A stretch of DNA of 64,000 bases from Candidatus Nitrosopumilus sp. (GTDB taxonomy: Archaea; Thermoproteota; Nitrososphaeria; Nitrososphaerales; Nitrosopumilaceae): the NCBI GenBank assembly GCA_029250275.1, contig JAPFBP010000001.1:118210-182209 (forward strand), given 5' to 3'. How positions within the stretch are numbered: position 1 is the stretch's first letter; every line of letters starts with the position of its first letter. A program made the translations under genes and the position numbers. Positions 15,450 through 24,347 of this stretch are shown here, piece by piece. The notes beneath the pieces are model-generated. The model made no database searches. It was not told where the DNA came from and was given only the letters and a program-made list of their open reading frames with translations.

Positions 15450-16913
15450 ATGTTGAATAAACTTCAAACTTTGTTAATAATTGGAATTTTTGCAGTTGGT
15501 ATAATTTTTGTATCTTCTACATCTGATCAATTTGTAGATGCAGGTTCTAGAAAAAAATTTCACTTTACTCAGACTATAACATCTTCTCAAGATCCTGGTC
15601 AAGGACATGAGAATCATCAACTTTCACTTATTTTATCTCCTAATGAGGGAACAATCTATGATGGCTCTATAACATTTACCTCAAGTGAACCTGTACAGAT
15701 TGTTGTTTTACATGAAATTAATTTACGGGAATCAAAAGGTCAACCTACATGGACTGTTGATGGAAAAACTATCTACGGATTATCATTAATTGATTTACAG
15801 AAAAATTCAGGCTCGTTTGAGTTTACAGGAGCTGCTCTTGGATTACATACTGCAAATTCTAAAGAATTTACCTCTACAGTAAGTGTAGATGGATGGATTA
15901 GAGGACAACCTACTGAAGTTATAATGCAAAAAATTGAATTAAAAAAAGAAGTATCATCATTACTTTCAAGAACAAATGTCCCAGCTACAATTCCAATGCA
16001 CAAAGGAATCTATGAAGGAAATCAAGTTCTTTACATAATAACTGATGGCAGTGATGAAGATTATGCAAAAATTATTTCAGAAAAACAAGAATGGAATATA
16101 GAACTTGCATCAGTACTTGCAGATGTTCCAGAAAATACACTTCAAAAATTATTTATTTTTAAAAATGGCGTAAAAGGTGATGGAATTTATGGATTTCAAA
16201 ATGAAGTATTTTCTAGTACTCCATCACAAGAATCACAATACAGTGCCTTAAATTCTATAATTGAAGTTACTTGGAAAGTAGGTCAAAAAGAAATTGAATT
16301 TGAATCTGCAACAGATATTATTGCAGCTGAAGAAGGTGGTAGAATTGAATTTAATGAAAAAAGAATTATTCTAAACACTCCTCAAATAATTTGGCCTGAT
16401 GGACAAATGATAGTTCGTTCAGATAAAGAAATTACTGATGAAATGCCTTACAGCGGAGGCCAAATAATTGAAATTAATGAAGAAGAAATGACTGTAACTT
16501 TTGTAGCTCATAGAGGTTGGGGACCTGATGGAAGAACAATTTACTATATTGTAACTGATGCCACCCCATCTGGACCTGCTGAATCAATGGGAGTTGTCTC
16601 TTCTCCAAGTTCAGCAAATCTAATTGCTCATTCTGGAGCAGTTGATCTTTTCCAATTTAAAAATGGAATAATTGGTTCTGGTCCACTAGGATTTCAACCA
16701 GGTATTGCTGGAGCCTCACTTGGAGATGCAAATTATAGCCCCATGTGGAGAATCTATCTGGTTGAATGGAATGATGTAAAATCTGCAAAAATTTTAGAAA
16801 CAAGGTCGGATATTGATTCATTTCATGCTGATGACATGTTATCAGTCAGTATTGCTCGACCAACTAATAGCGATCATATAGTTAACAGTCCTTTCATTGA
16901 TCCATTCCAATAA
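15450..16913 (+). CDS. Exported protein of unknown function
   Basis: 487 aa with a signal peptide (NKLQTLLIIGIFAVGIIFV, cleavage likely before VDAGSRK). The mature part repeats a motif of the type YYIVTDATPSGPAE / LYIITDGSDEDYAK, and similar KNG(I/V) turns with GxGxLGFQ/GDGIYGFQ (two copies). There is no C-terminal anchor, so it may be secreted or loosely bound to the envelope. I do not recognise the family. Confidence 0.65.
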   Translation: MLNKLQTLLIIGIFAVGIIFVSSTSDQFVDAGSRKKFHFTQTITSSQDPGQGHENHQLSLILSPNEGTIYDGSITFTSSEPVQIVVLHEINLRESKGQPTWTVDGKTIYGLSLIDLQKNSGSFEFTGAALGLHTANSKEFTSTVSVDGWIRGQPTEVIMQKIELKKEVSSLLSRTNVPATIPMHKGIYEGNQVLYIITDGSDEDYAKIISEKQEWNIELASVLADVPENTLQKLFIFKNGVKGDGIYGFQNEVFSSTPSQESQYSALNSIIEVTWKVGQKEIEFESATDIIAAEEGGRIEFNEKRIILNTPQIIWPDGQMIVRSDKEITDEMPYSGGQIIEINEEEMTVTFVAHRGWGPDGRTIYYIVTDATPSGPAESMGVVSSPSSANLIAHSGAVDLFQFKNGIIGSGPLGFQPGIAGASLGDANYSPMWRIYLVEWNDVKSAKILETRSDIDSFHADDMLSVSIARPTNSDHIVNSPFIDPFQ

Positions 16914-16959
16914 ATTCCACTAAACGGATAAATTACTTGATAAAAAATTTCTTTTAAAA

Positions 16960-17754
16960 TTGACTGGCAAACTCTACATCGTTGGTGTTGGACCTGGACA
17001 TCATGATCATATGACATTTAGAGCAAAAGAAGTAATCGAAGAAAGTGATACAATTGTTGGATATGAAACTTATGTAAATTTAATACAAGATCTTATTGAA
17101 GGTAAAACTGTTCATCGTTATGCAATGACACAAGAAGTGGAAAGAGCTCATCAGTGCATTGATCTTGCTAAATCTGGAAAAATTGTTTCACTTGTTTCAA
17201 GCGGTGATCCTGGAATTTATGGAATGGCAGGATTAATTTATGAAACACTTGCTGAATCTGGTTGGAATCCAAAAGATGGTCTTCAAGTTGAAATTATTCC
17301 TGGTGTGTCTGCACTTAATTCATGTGCATCAATAGTTGGTTCACCCCTAATGACTGATTTTGCAGTTGTAAGTATGAGTGATTTACTAGTCCCATGGGAA
17401 ATTATTTCAAAAAGAGTTGAAGCTGCTGCACAAGGTGATTTTGTAATTGTCATTTACAATCCTACTAGTAAGAAAAGAATTCATCAATTACAAGATACAA
17501 GAAAAATTCTTTTGAAATATAGAAAACCTACAACCCCAGTTGCAATTATCAAAGGCGCATTTAGAGAATCTGAAACCGTTGTGATGACAGATTTGGAAAA
17601 TTTACCCAACCATTCAGAACAATTAGGCATGACTACTACTGTAATAATTGGAAATTCATCAACATACACCTACAAAGATTTAATGATTAATCCACGTGGT
17701 TACAAATCAAAATATAATTTAGAAGAACAAACCAATCCAAATCTTAAAGTCTAA
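16960..17754 (+). CDS. cbiH: Cobalamin biosynthesis precorrin-3B/cobalt-factor III C17-methyltransferase
   Basis: 264 aa tetrapyrrole methyltransferase. The start LYIVGVGPGHHDHMT is the family P-loop-like motif, then SSGDPGIYGMAGL and the VVIYNPTSKKR and KGAFRESETV regions that fit CbiH/CobJ. It adds a methyl group and contracts the ring in cobalamin synthesis. TTG start. BluB in the same window (28101-28811) makes the lower ligand. Its stop overlaps by 4 bases, tail to tail, the TyrRS gene. Confidence 0.9.
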   Translation: MTGKLYIVGVGPGHHDHMTFRAKEVIEESDTIVGYETYVNLIQDLIEGKTVHRYAMTQEVERAHQCIDLAKSGKIVSLVSSGDPGIYGMAGLIYETLAESGWNPKDGLQVEIIPGVSALNSCASIVGSPLMTDFAVVSMSDLLVPWEIISKRVEAAAQGDFVIVIYNPTSKKRIHQLQDTRKILLKYRKPTTPVAIIKGAFRESETVVMTDLENLPNHSEQLGMTTTVIIGNSSTYTYKDLMINPRGYKSKYNLEEQTNPNLKV

Positions 17755-18839
17755 AATCTTTTCTTAATTGTATCATTCAATTCCTCACTAAGATTTAGTT
17801 TTTCTCTAATTGGAGAAACTATTTTAATTAAATAATTTCCAACTATCTGTTTCAAATCTCCTGGATGTAATTTATTTTCTGTAAATTCTTTTTCCAATTG
17901 TTCATAATTAGCATATGATACATTCCCACCAAACTTTTCAGGTCTTTCTACATTGATTTCATTAAATTCATGAAATATTACAGATCTAGAAATTTCTAAA
18001 AGCGGATTATTTTGAATATTTCCTTCTTCACACCATGCTTTGCTTATTTTTTTCTTTATTTCATCATCTGAATTATGAATGAATACTCCTGAATTTGGAT
18101 CTGATTTACTCATTTTTCCTAATATTTTGTCATCACTTGAATCAGCAGGTTTTGAAAATCCTGGTAATAGCTTATGATGAACAGCAACAGGTACTTTCCA
18201 TTTCATTTTTGGAAATATTTCTCTTACTAACATGTGGATCTTTCTTTGATCCATTCCAGCATGTGCAATATCTACATCTAAAGAATGAATATCAACTGCT
18301 TGCATTGCTGGATAAAGTAATTTTGCTACATCAATTTTTTTATCATCTTCAGATCTTCCCATTATGGTTAAAGTTCTCATTGTTCTGGCAATGGACATAT
18401 GTTTTGTAAATTTTACAAGATCAGACCAATATTCTGTTTTTTCTTCATACAGTTTTGATCCTAATACAATTTCTGCATCTGGACAAACTAATTTGAAAGC
18501 ATCTTGATAGTATTTTGAAACCTTTCCAATTGTTTCCCAATCTCCTCCTAGTTTATCATTAATCAGAGTATGCCAATCAGCAAGAAAAATCTTACATTTT
18601 ACTCCAGCTTTTACAAAATCATTAATTTTAAAACCTGTACTGATTAGACTACCAAGGTGTAAGAAACCAGAAATTTCTAAACCAATGTAATGGTTTGGAG
18701 ATGAATTAGTTTTGAATAATTCAATTAATTCATCCTGTGTAACAATTTCTTCAGTTGGTGGTCTTTGAATTAAATCCACTTTTTCTGTAATATCCAAATC
18801 AAAACAACTTTTGATTGGTAAACGTATAAAGTTATTCAA
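17751..18839 (-). CDS. tyrS: Tyrosyl-tRNA synthetase, archaeal type
   Basis: 362 aa class I synthetase. The HIGH-like motif is in ISGFLHLGSLI, the tyrosine pocket residues are in HAGMDQRKIHML, and the KMSKS loop is GKMSKSDPNSG. The lack of an S4 domain is typical of archaeal and eukaryotic TyrRS. It charges tRNA-Tyr with tyrosine. It is divergent from the small gene at 18892. Confidence 0.93.
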   Translation of the reverse strand: MNNFIRLPIKSCFDLDITEKVDLIQRPPTEEIVTQDELIELFKTNSSPNHYIGLEISGFLHLGSLISTGFKINDFVKAGVKCKIFLADWHTLINDKLGGDWETIGKVSKYYQDAFKLVCPDAEIVLGSKLYEEKTEYWSDLVKFTKHMSIARTMRTLTIMGRSEDDKKIDVAKLLYPAMQAVDIHSLDVDIAHAGMDQRKIHMLVREIFPKMKWKVPVAVHHKLLPGFSKPADSSDDKILGKMSKSDPNSGVFIHNSDDEIKKKISKAWCEEGNIQNNPLLEISRSVIFHEFNEINVERPEKFGGNVSYANYEQLEKEFTENKLHPGDLKQIVGNYLIKIVSPIREKLNLSEELNDTIKKRF

Positions 18840-18891
18840 AAATTTAGTTTGAATTTAGAAGATTTGAATATAACATATTTCCATACTGTTT

Positions 18892-19101
18892 ATGACTCTT
18901 GAAGAAGGATTAGAATTAATTTCAAATTACAAGAAAGCTCTTGAAAAATTTAGAGAAACATTACCTGAGCAATCCGTTCAACTGGGCTCAGAAATAATCA
19001 ATACTTTATCAATGAATTCTAAAAATGAAATTGTAAATTTAGAAGCAATAGAAAAAGCATTAAAGAGACAGCCAAAATTTAAATCTGGATTATCAAAATA
19101 A
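18892..19101 (+). CDS. Small helical hypothetical protein
   Basis: 69 aa, predicted mostly helical (LEEGLELISNYKKALEKFRE and LEAIEKALKRQPK), with no membrane span and no Cys. It is in the 5' region divergent from TyrRS and ends 2 bases before the stop of the zinc-finger gene. Function unknown. Confidence 0.5.
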   Translation: MTLEEGLELISNYKKALEKFRETLPEQSVQLGSEIINTLSMNSKNEIVNLEAIEKALKRQPKFKSGLSK

Positions 19102-19103
19102 TT

Positions 19104-19307
19104 CTACTTGCAGTTCTTTTTGTGTTTTCTTAGATTATCTGAAGTATCAAATTCAGTTCCACATACTCTGCATTTTTCATTTTTCTTATTGTGAGCTTTT
19201 TCTTGATGTTTCTTCAATCTATCCGAATCAGGAAGGACTGTTCCACATTTTTTACATTTTAATTCATTTTTGCTAGAACCAAATAATCCCATGTTCAAAT
19301 CAGTCAT
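19104..19307 (-). CDS. Two-finger C2H2-type zinc finger protein
   Basis: 67 aa. The first finger is C-x2-C-x12-H-x4-H (CKKCGTVLPDSDRLKKHQEK), the second C-x2-C-x12-H-x3-C (CRVCGTEF..., ending in HKKNC). Both have the hydrophobic Leu spacing of classical fingers and a basic helix. A possible earlier product start is MTDLNMGLFGS; M6 is an alternative. DNA or RNA binding is likely. Zinc fingers of this kind are rare in bacteria but occur in archaea. Confidence 0.75.
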   Translation of the reverse strand: MTDLNMGLFGSSKNELKCKKCGTVLPDSDRLKKHQEKAHNKKNEKCRVCGTEFDTSDNLRKHKKNCK

Positions 19308-19367
19308 TCATAGTAGAAATAGTTTTTTACTAAATTTTATTGTAAAGAAAAAGTCTATTCAAACTTC

Positions 19368-19946
19368 TTATTCATCTAGGTTTTTTCTAGGTTTTACACT
19401 AAGATAAAATCCATGAGTAGTAATAATAAATGATGCAAGAAATACTTTGGTTGCAAAGACCAGATTCCATGGTCTGTCAGGATCTGGATAAGCAACTGAT
19501 AATTTATCAATGTCTGGAACTATTCCATCAATAATACCTGCTGTCATTTGTGCATTTAATACTGTAAAATTGTATAATACTTCATACAGAGAAATAATTG
19601 AAAATCCTAGTAACATTAATTGAAGTAATGCCATTTTTGTACCGATAATTTTATCACCTGCAGTTCTTCTCCACCCAATCCTAGTAACACAATACCATCC
19701 AATTATTGTAGAAAAAAATATCCAAGTAGTTACTCTTGCAAAATTTTCAAATGGAATAGTTGTATTGTGAATTGTTTCTCCCATAACATATGTTCCATTT
19801 TCAATCCATTCTATCATGGTAACATATACTCCAAAAACTAATGATGATACCATTATGAATCCACAAATATAGAAAATGTACAGATAGACTTTGTAGCCTG
19901 AATCTGATTTTTCAAGATAACGTGGTTTCATGATGCCGTTTGCCAA
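19368..19946 (-). CDS. Conserved membrane protein, four spans
   Basis: 192 aa. Spans are near VYLYIFYICGFIMVSSLVFG, TWIFFSTIIGWYCV, ALLQLMLLGFSIISLY and VFATKVFLASFIIT. The region between spans 1 and 2 (MIEWIENGTYVMGE) and that before span 4 (PDIDKLSVAYPDPDRPW) are polar loops. Start ATG at 19946; M6 is an alternative. Family not recognised. Confidence 0.6.
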   Translation of the reverse strand: MANGIMKPRYLEKSDSGYKVYLYIFYICGFIMVSSLVFGVYVTMIEWIENGTYVMGETIHNTTIPFENFARVTTWIFFSTIIGWYCVTRIGWRRTAGDKIIGTKMALLQLMLLGFSIISLYEVLYNFTVLNAQMTAGIIDGIVPDIDKLSVAYPDPDRPWNLVFATKVFLASFIITTHGFYLSVKPRKNLDE

Positions 19947-20010
19947 ATTTTGAAATATAAAAATTCATGTTTCTTCACTGAGATTTATAGACTAGTTATT
20001 AACAGGAATA

Positions 20011-21096
20011 TTGTTGAAAATTGCGATTAACATTCCTATTGTAGGCAAAGAAGAGATAGATGTAGTCACATCAATTCTAAAAAATGGTGCCTTAACATCT
20101 GCTGCAAATTTAGGTGGAAAATATGTTCAGGAATTTGAAAAATCTGTTGCATCTTTTGTAAAATCAAAATACGCCATTGCCGTAAATTCTGGTACTGCTG
20201 CATTACAGGCAGCACTATATGCATTAGATATCAAAAAGGGAGATGAAGTTCTAGTTCCTTCATTCACGTTTGTAGCAACTGCAAATGCTGTTGTTGCAAC
20301 TGGAGCAAAACCTGTTTTTGTTGATATTTTAAAAGAAAATTATACTATAGATTCTGATGATTTAGAAAAAAAAATTACTAAAAGAACTCGAGCAATAATT
20401 CCTGTGCATCTATATGGAAATGTGGCATTTATCGAAAGACTTTCTGAAATATCTAAAAAACATAATATTCCTATTATTGAAGATTCTGCACAATCTTTAG
20501 GTTCTACTTACAAAGAAAAACACACTGGAACTTTCTTTGAAATGGGATGTTACAGTATGTATCCTGCAAAAGTAATGACTGCTGGTGAAGGCGGTTTTAT
20601 TGTAACTAATAATAAAAATCTTAGAGATAAATTGCTAATGATCAGAAATCATGGAATGGTTCATGGATATGATACTAGAATGTTTGGCTTGAATTTAAGA
20701 TTACCAGAAATTAATGCAGCAATTGCAACTGTACAATTAAAAAAACTTCCTAAATTTTTAAAATATAGAAAAAATAATTCTCAACGTTTATCAAAATTAA
20801 TTTCTGATCTCAATATTGTATTACCAAAAGAAAGAAAAAATGAAAATGTTAATTGGTATCTTTATACAATTTCAACTGATAAACGCAACAATCTTTTGAA
20901 AAAATTAAATGATAAAGGAATTGGCGCAGCATCTTATTATCCAATACCTGTTCATAAAACTCCATTTTACAAGCTAAAAATAAAACTTCCAGTTACTGAT
21001 TGGGCATCTTCTCATGTACTATCTTTACCAATTCATCCAAATGTCACTCAAAAAAATATTGAATTTATTGCTAAAACAATGCGTGAAATATTATGA
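20011..21096 (+). CDS. DegT/DnrJ/EryC1/StrS-family sugar aminotransferase
   Basis: 361 aa PLP enzyme. It has AVNSGTAALQAAL (PLP phosphate), VPSFTFVATANAV, the aspartate in PIIEDSAQSLGS and the PLP lysine in CYSMYPAKVMTAGEGG. Members transaminate nucleotide-linked keto sugars for surface glycans. Start TTG. Its stop overlaps the start of the MtrA-like gene (ATGA), which suggests coupled expression. Confidence 0.88.
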   Translation: MLKIAINIPIVGKEEIDVVTSILKNGALTSAANLGGKYVQEFEKSVASFVKSKYAIAVNSGTAALQAALYALDIKKGDEVLVPSFTFVATANAVVATGAKPVFVDILKENYTIDSDDLEKKITKRTRAIIPVHLYGNVAFIERLSEISKKHNIPIIEDSAQSLGSTYKEKHTGTFFEMGCYSMYPAKVMTAGEGGFIVTNNKNLRDKLLMIRNHGMVHGYDTRMFGLNLRLPEINAAIATVQLKKLPKFLKYRKNNSQRLSKLISDLNIVLPKERKNENVNWYLYTISTDKRNNLLKKLNDKGIGAASYYPIPVHKTPFYKLKIKLPVTDWASSHVLSLPIHPNVTQKNIEFIAKTMREIL

Positions 21097-21569
21097 ATGC
21101 CATAGGTGAAGCTATAGGTGAACTTTGTAAAGTCATTTTACCTATCAATGAAGAATTTTACCTTGGGAATTCTGATTCTAGTATAGCAATTTGTACTCTC
21201 TCGAGTATAGATTTACTCAGAAATTTTGCAAATTCTGTAATTCTAAATCAAATATCTATTGTAGGCCGCTTACTTTCTGAAAATAAAGGAATTGATTCTA
21301 TAATCAAATATGTATACAAAAATCCTAAAGTTGACACCATAATAGTTTGTGGAAAAGAAGTTTGGGGACACAAATCTGGCCATTCATTATTTCAACTACA
21401 CAAAAATGGAACTGATCAAAACAATAGAATAATTAATTCTACTAGTCCAGATCCATTTCTTACAGTATCAAAATCAGAAATAAAATATTTTCAAGATAAT
21501 GTAAATCTTATAGATTTGATTAACGTAACTGAATTTGAATTAATATTAAAAAAATCTAGATTTTTTTAA
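21093..21569 (+). CDS. MtrA-like (tetrahydromethanopterin S-methyltransferase subunit A-like) protein
   Basis: 158 aa. The pattern IAICTLSSIDLL, IVGRLLSENKGI, TIIVCGKEVWGHKSGHSL, LHKNGTD matches the cytosolic corrinoid domain of MtrA; H93 in WGHKSGH is the expected cobalt ligand position. No C-terminal membrane anchor is seen, unlike MtrA of methanogens. In an organism without methanogenesis it may carry a corrinoid or a methyl group. The overlap with the DegT gene is odd for that role. Confidence 0.75.
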   Translation: MNAIGEAIGELCKVILPINEEFYLGNSDSSIAICTLSSIDLLRNFANSVILNQISIVGRLLSENKGIDSIIKYVYKNPKVDTIIVCGKEVWGHKSGHSLFQLHKNGTDQNNRIINSTSPDPFLTVSKSEIKYFQDNVNLIDLINVTEFELILKKSRFF

Positions 21570-21907
21570 TATTCATTTAGTTGTCTTTTACGATTGATTT
21601 CATTTTTCTTTTTGTACTCATCTAAAATATCATCAGGTGTTAATTTTAGTTCTATAGATGCCTGTACCACAAAATGCCAAATATCAATTAATTCTTCCCT
21701 CGCCTCTGCTTCGTTAAACTCTACAGGTGTTTTCCACCATTTCCAATTTGTTGTTCTTTGTAGTTCCACTGCTTCGTGCATTATGGCAGTACATAAGGCA
21801 GAAACTCTACCCTCAGAGTCTTTTGGATATCTATCCAAATTCATCATGTCTGATAGTCCTTTTTGGAGTTTGAATATTGTTTCTAATCGATCCTTTTCTT
21901 GTGACAA
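21566..21907 (-). CDS. MazG/dimeric dUTPase-family nucleotide pyrophosphohydrolase
   Basis: 113 aa all-helical protein. The EAVELQRTTNWKWWKTP helix-turn and EELIDIWHFVVQASIEL helix carry the Glu/Asp metal ligands of the all-alpha NTP pyrophosphatase fold; WKWW is typical of the dimeric dUTPase type. It would remove dUTP. It overlaps the MtrA-like gene end by 4 bases tail to tail. Confidence 0.8.
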   Translation of the reverse strand: MSQEKDRLETIFKLQKGLSDMMNLDRYPKDSEGRVSALCTAIMHEAVELQRTTNWKWWKTPVEFNEAEAREELIDIWHFVVQASIELKLTPDDILDEYKKKNEINRKRQLNEY

Positions 21908-21946
21908 TGATAAAATAATTTGAGAAATAATTGAACTTAAGTCTTT

Positions 21947-22840
21947 TTAGAAACGGATCATTTTTTCATATGTCTTGATACGTTTTGTAATATCACCATT
22001 TTTTATTTTTAGTAATCCCTCAAGACCATATTTTTCAACTGCAAATGATCCTAAAACATTTCCATAAACTGCTGCTTTTTTAATATCAGATATTTTAGTA
22101 GATTTTTTACTTGCAAGATATCCTATCATTGCTCCAGCAAAAGAATCCCCTGCTCCTGTAGGATCTACAACATCTTCTAACGAGAATCCTGCAGTCGGAA
22201 AAATTACATCATCATAAAACATGAGTGAACCATGCTCACCTTTCTTAATTATAACATATTTTGCTCCCCACTCCATCATTTTCTTTGCACATTTTATCAA
22301 ATTGAATTCTTTTGTTAGCAATTTAGCTTCTTCATCATTAATAACTACAGCATCTACTGCTTTGATCATTTTAATTACTGCATCACGCTTTGTAGAAATC
22401 CAAAAATCTATGGTATCACACATAGAAAATTTAACATTATCAAATTCTTTAATTAGAGAAGTATTTTGTTCTGGATCATTATTTGCAAGATATACAAATT
22501 GCGATTTTTTATAAGCTTCAGGTACAGTAGCTTTAAAATCCCCTAGTACATTTAATTCAGTTTTTAATGTTAATCTTGTACTAAGTGTATCATCATATTT
22601 CCCATCATACCGAAATGTTTTACCGTTTTTGATAGTTAATCCTTGTAAATCAAGATATTTTGATAGAATTTTATGATATGCTTTAGGAAAATCTTTACCA
22701 ACTACTGCAATTAGTCCTGTATCTACAAAATTACTAGCAGAAATAGCTGCAAATGTAGCTGCTCCCCCCAAAACATTTTTTAATATTTTTTTTGGAGTTC
22801 TAATTGTATCTAATGCTGTAGATCCAAAAACAGTAAGCAT
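21947..22840 (-). CDS. PfkB-family sugar or nucleoside kinase
   Basis: 297 aa. The substrate side starts FGSTALDTI and LGGAATFAAISAS; the ATP side has the signature DPTGAGDSFAGAMIG (about 226-240). Many related archaeal enzymes are adenosine or ribose kinases; the substrate is not set here. It may be in one operon with the next minus-strand gene upstream (12 bases apart). Confidence 0.85.
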   Translation of the reverse strand: MLTVFGSTALDTIRTPKKILKNVLGGAATFAAISASNFVDTGLIAVVGKDFPKAYHKILSKYLDLQGLTIKNGKTFRYDGKYDDTLSTRLTLKTELNVLGDFKATVPEAYKKSQFVYLANNDPEQNTSLIKEFDNVKFSMCDTIDFWISTKRDAVIKMIKAVDAVVINDEEAKLLTKEFNLIKCAKKMMEWGAKYVIIKKGEHGSLMFYDDVIFPTAGFSLEDVVDPTGAGDSFAGAMIGYLASKKSTKISDIKKAAVYGNVLGSFAVEKYGLEGLLKIKNGDITKRIKTYEKMIRF

Positions 22841-22851
22841 TTGATGAAATA

Positions 22852-23301
22852 TTAATTTTGATATATAAATTCTCTTGCTTGTTCTTCTGTTGGGTAGTAG
22901 ACAAATGGAACATCTAGTGATGTAATTAATAAATTATATTTTGTTACACCTGAAATTTTTACTGAATGTGCTTCATCTGAATTAACATCTGTATGAAAAG
23001 TCCCCTTCACAAAACTACTATCTAATGGTTGTAAAGTAAATGATTCTAGGTTACCTTTTCCGATAATTTCATCATTAGAAATTATAAAAAATTCAGTTTC
23101 TCCTGCAGTTAATATCAACAATGAAGGATTTTTAAATTCTAATTCAATATTATAATTTGAGCCTTTTTCATTTTCATTTAATAGTTCACTCTGATTGATG
23201 CTTACTCCAATTTGCAATGCAGATGCATATTGTGAATATCCAAAAATACTCATGCCTAATAGAACTAGAACAACAATGCCTGCTTTCTTAGAAGATTTCA
23301 T
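22852..23301 (-). CDS. Exported LEA/WHy-like domain protein
   Basis: 149 aa. N-terminal signal or anchor (KKAGIVVLVLLGMSIFGY), then a domain with NIELEFKNPSLLILTAGE and SFVKGTFHTD that fits the water-stress/LEA14 beta-sandwich. Related designs occur at 28955 and 57193. Probably outside the cell membrane; role unknown. It starts the small minus-strand group with the PfkB kinase. Confidence 0.6.
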   Translation of the reverse strand: MKSSKKAGIVVLVLLGMSIFGYSQYASALQIGVSINQSELLNENEKGSNYNIELEFKNPSLLILTAGETEFFIISNDEIIGKGNLESFTLQPLDSSFVKGTFHTDVNSDEAHSVKISGVTKYNLLITSLDVPFVYYPTEEQAREFIYQN

Positions 23302-23431
23302 GACTGGTTTTTACAAATTTACATTTAACTTGGTAACAAAAAAATGCCAATAAATTGTGTAAAAGTTTTGATCTAATCTTAAATCTCCTTAGAGCTAGCA
23401 GAATAAATCAAAATTAAATGATTAATGGATA

Positions 23432-23914
23432 GTGGCTAGAATTAAACTCAAACTAGGGGAAAACGAAATTGAAGTTGACTCTCGAGATTTCTATGTAGAT
23501 AATCAAACTTTAGGTGAAATAATTGATGATATTTCTCAACATTTACCTGAGAATCAAACTAAAATTGTATATGAAACAGAAACTAAATCACCAACTGAAG
23601 TTGAACATCCTGCTCAATTTGGTCTGGAATACCTAGATGATGCTGAAGCATATGAACCTGAATTCAATGAACCAAAATACATTACTTCACATGAGATTAA
23701 ATCAAAATTAAGGATTTTAGAAACAAGCAAATTCTTTGATTCTCCTAGAACAGTCACTGAAACTGTTCAACAACTTAGAGAGTATGGTTGGGCTGCTGGT
23801 CTATTAGATGTTTCAAAAGCCTTGGCAAAAATGGCTTCTAACAGAGAAATAATGAAAAATTCTAAAGAAAATCGTACTCATTATTTTGTTGAAGAATCAT
23901 TAATATCTACCTAG
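23432..23914 (+). CDS. Conserved hypothetical protein
   Basis: 160 aa, GTG start. The N-terminus looks like a small beta domain (ARIKLKLGENEIEVDSRDFY), the C-terminus like a winged-helix or helix bundle (TVTETVQQLREYGWAAGLLDVSKALAKM). No cysteines. It might be a DNA-binding or adaptor protein; not recognised. It overlaps the zinc-ribbon gene by 8 bases tail to tail. Confidence 0.55.
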   Translation: MARIKLKLGENEIEVDSRDFYVDNQTLGEIIDDISQHLPENQTKIVYETETKSPTEVEHPAQFGLEYLDDAEAYEPEFNEPKYITSHEIKSKLRILETSKFFDSPRTVTETVQQLREYGWAAGLLDVSKALAKMASNREIMKNSKENRTHYFVEESLIST

Positions 23915-24098
23915 AAAGATAATTACATTTTTCACACTTTGAAAAAATTTCTCCATCCAAATGATCAAAATGTGTATTACATTGTTTACATGTATGATGC
24001 ATGTCAAAATATCCATCCTTTTCAATTTCTCTAATTCTATTTGATTCTAGATCTGTACTTTTGCACTTTATACAATGACAACCACATTCAATTTTCAT
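23907..24098 (-). CDS. Small zinc-ribbon protein (63 aa)
   Basis: Cys-rich with CGCHCIKC near the start, then HHTCKQCNTHFDHLDG and CEKC at the end, which can hold one or two zinc ions. Likely an adaptor. Its own ATG is 48 bases from the TTG start of the divergent mini gene at 24147. Confidence 0.65.
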   Translation of the reverse strand: MKIECGCHCIKCKSTDLESNRIREIEKDGYFDMHHTCKQCNTHFDHLDGEIFSKCEKCNYLSR

Positions 24099-24146
24099 AA
24101 TTATTCTCAGATAATGTATGTATAGTTGAAATGACTATACAAATCA

Positions 24147-24302
24147 TTGGAAAAAAAAAGAGAAATACCAATAGAAATTGATGATCATTTTAAGCTTTTT
24201 GGAAAGGAACCATGGGAAGTTATTTATGGTGAAAAATGTGCAGTTTGTAATATTCGTATTGATGAATATGGTTTTTGTTCTTGTGGATCAGGCGGAGACT
24301 AA
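24147..24302 (+). CDS. Mini zinc-binding protein (51 aa)
   Basis: The frame starts at TTG 24147 (MEKKREIPIEIDDHFKLFG) and ends at TAA 24302. CAVC and CSC with intervening NIRIDEYGF form a possible zinc knuckle, and the tail is GSGGD. The codon phase is distinct from an upstream ATG at 24131 that stops after 16 codons. Too short for normal gene finders, but the composition looks coding. Confidence 0.5.
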   Translation: MEKKREIPIEIDDHFKLFGKEPWEVIYGEKCAVCNIRIDEYGFCSCGSGGD

Positions 24303-24347
24303 TTTTTTGCATTAACTTATTTTAGATATTTAATTTGACTAGAGATT

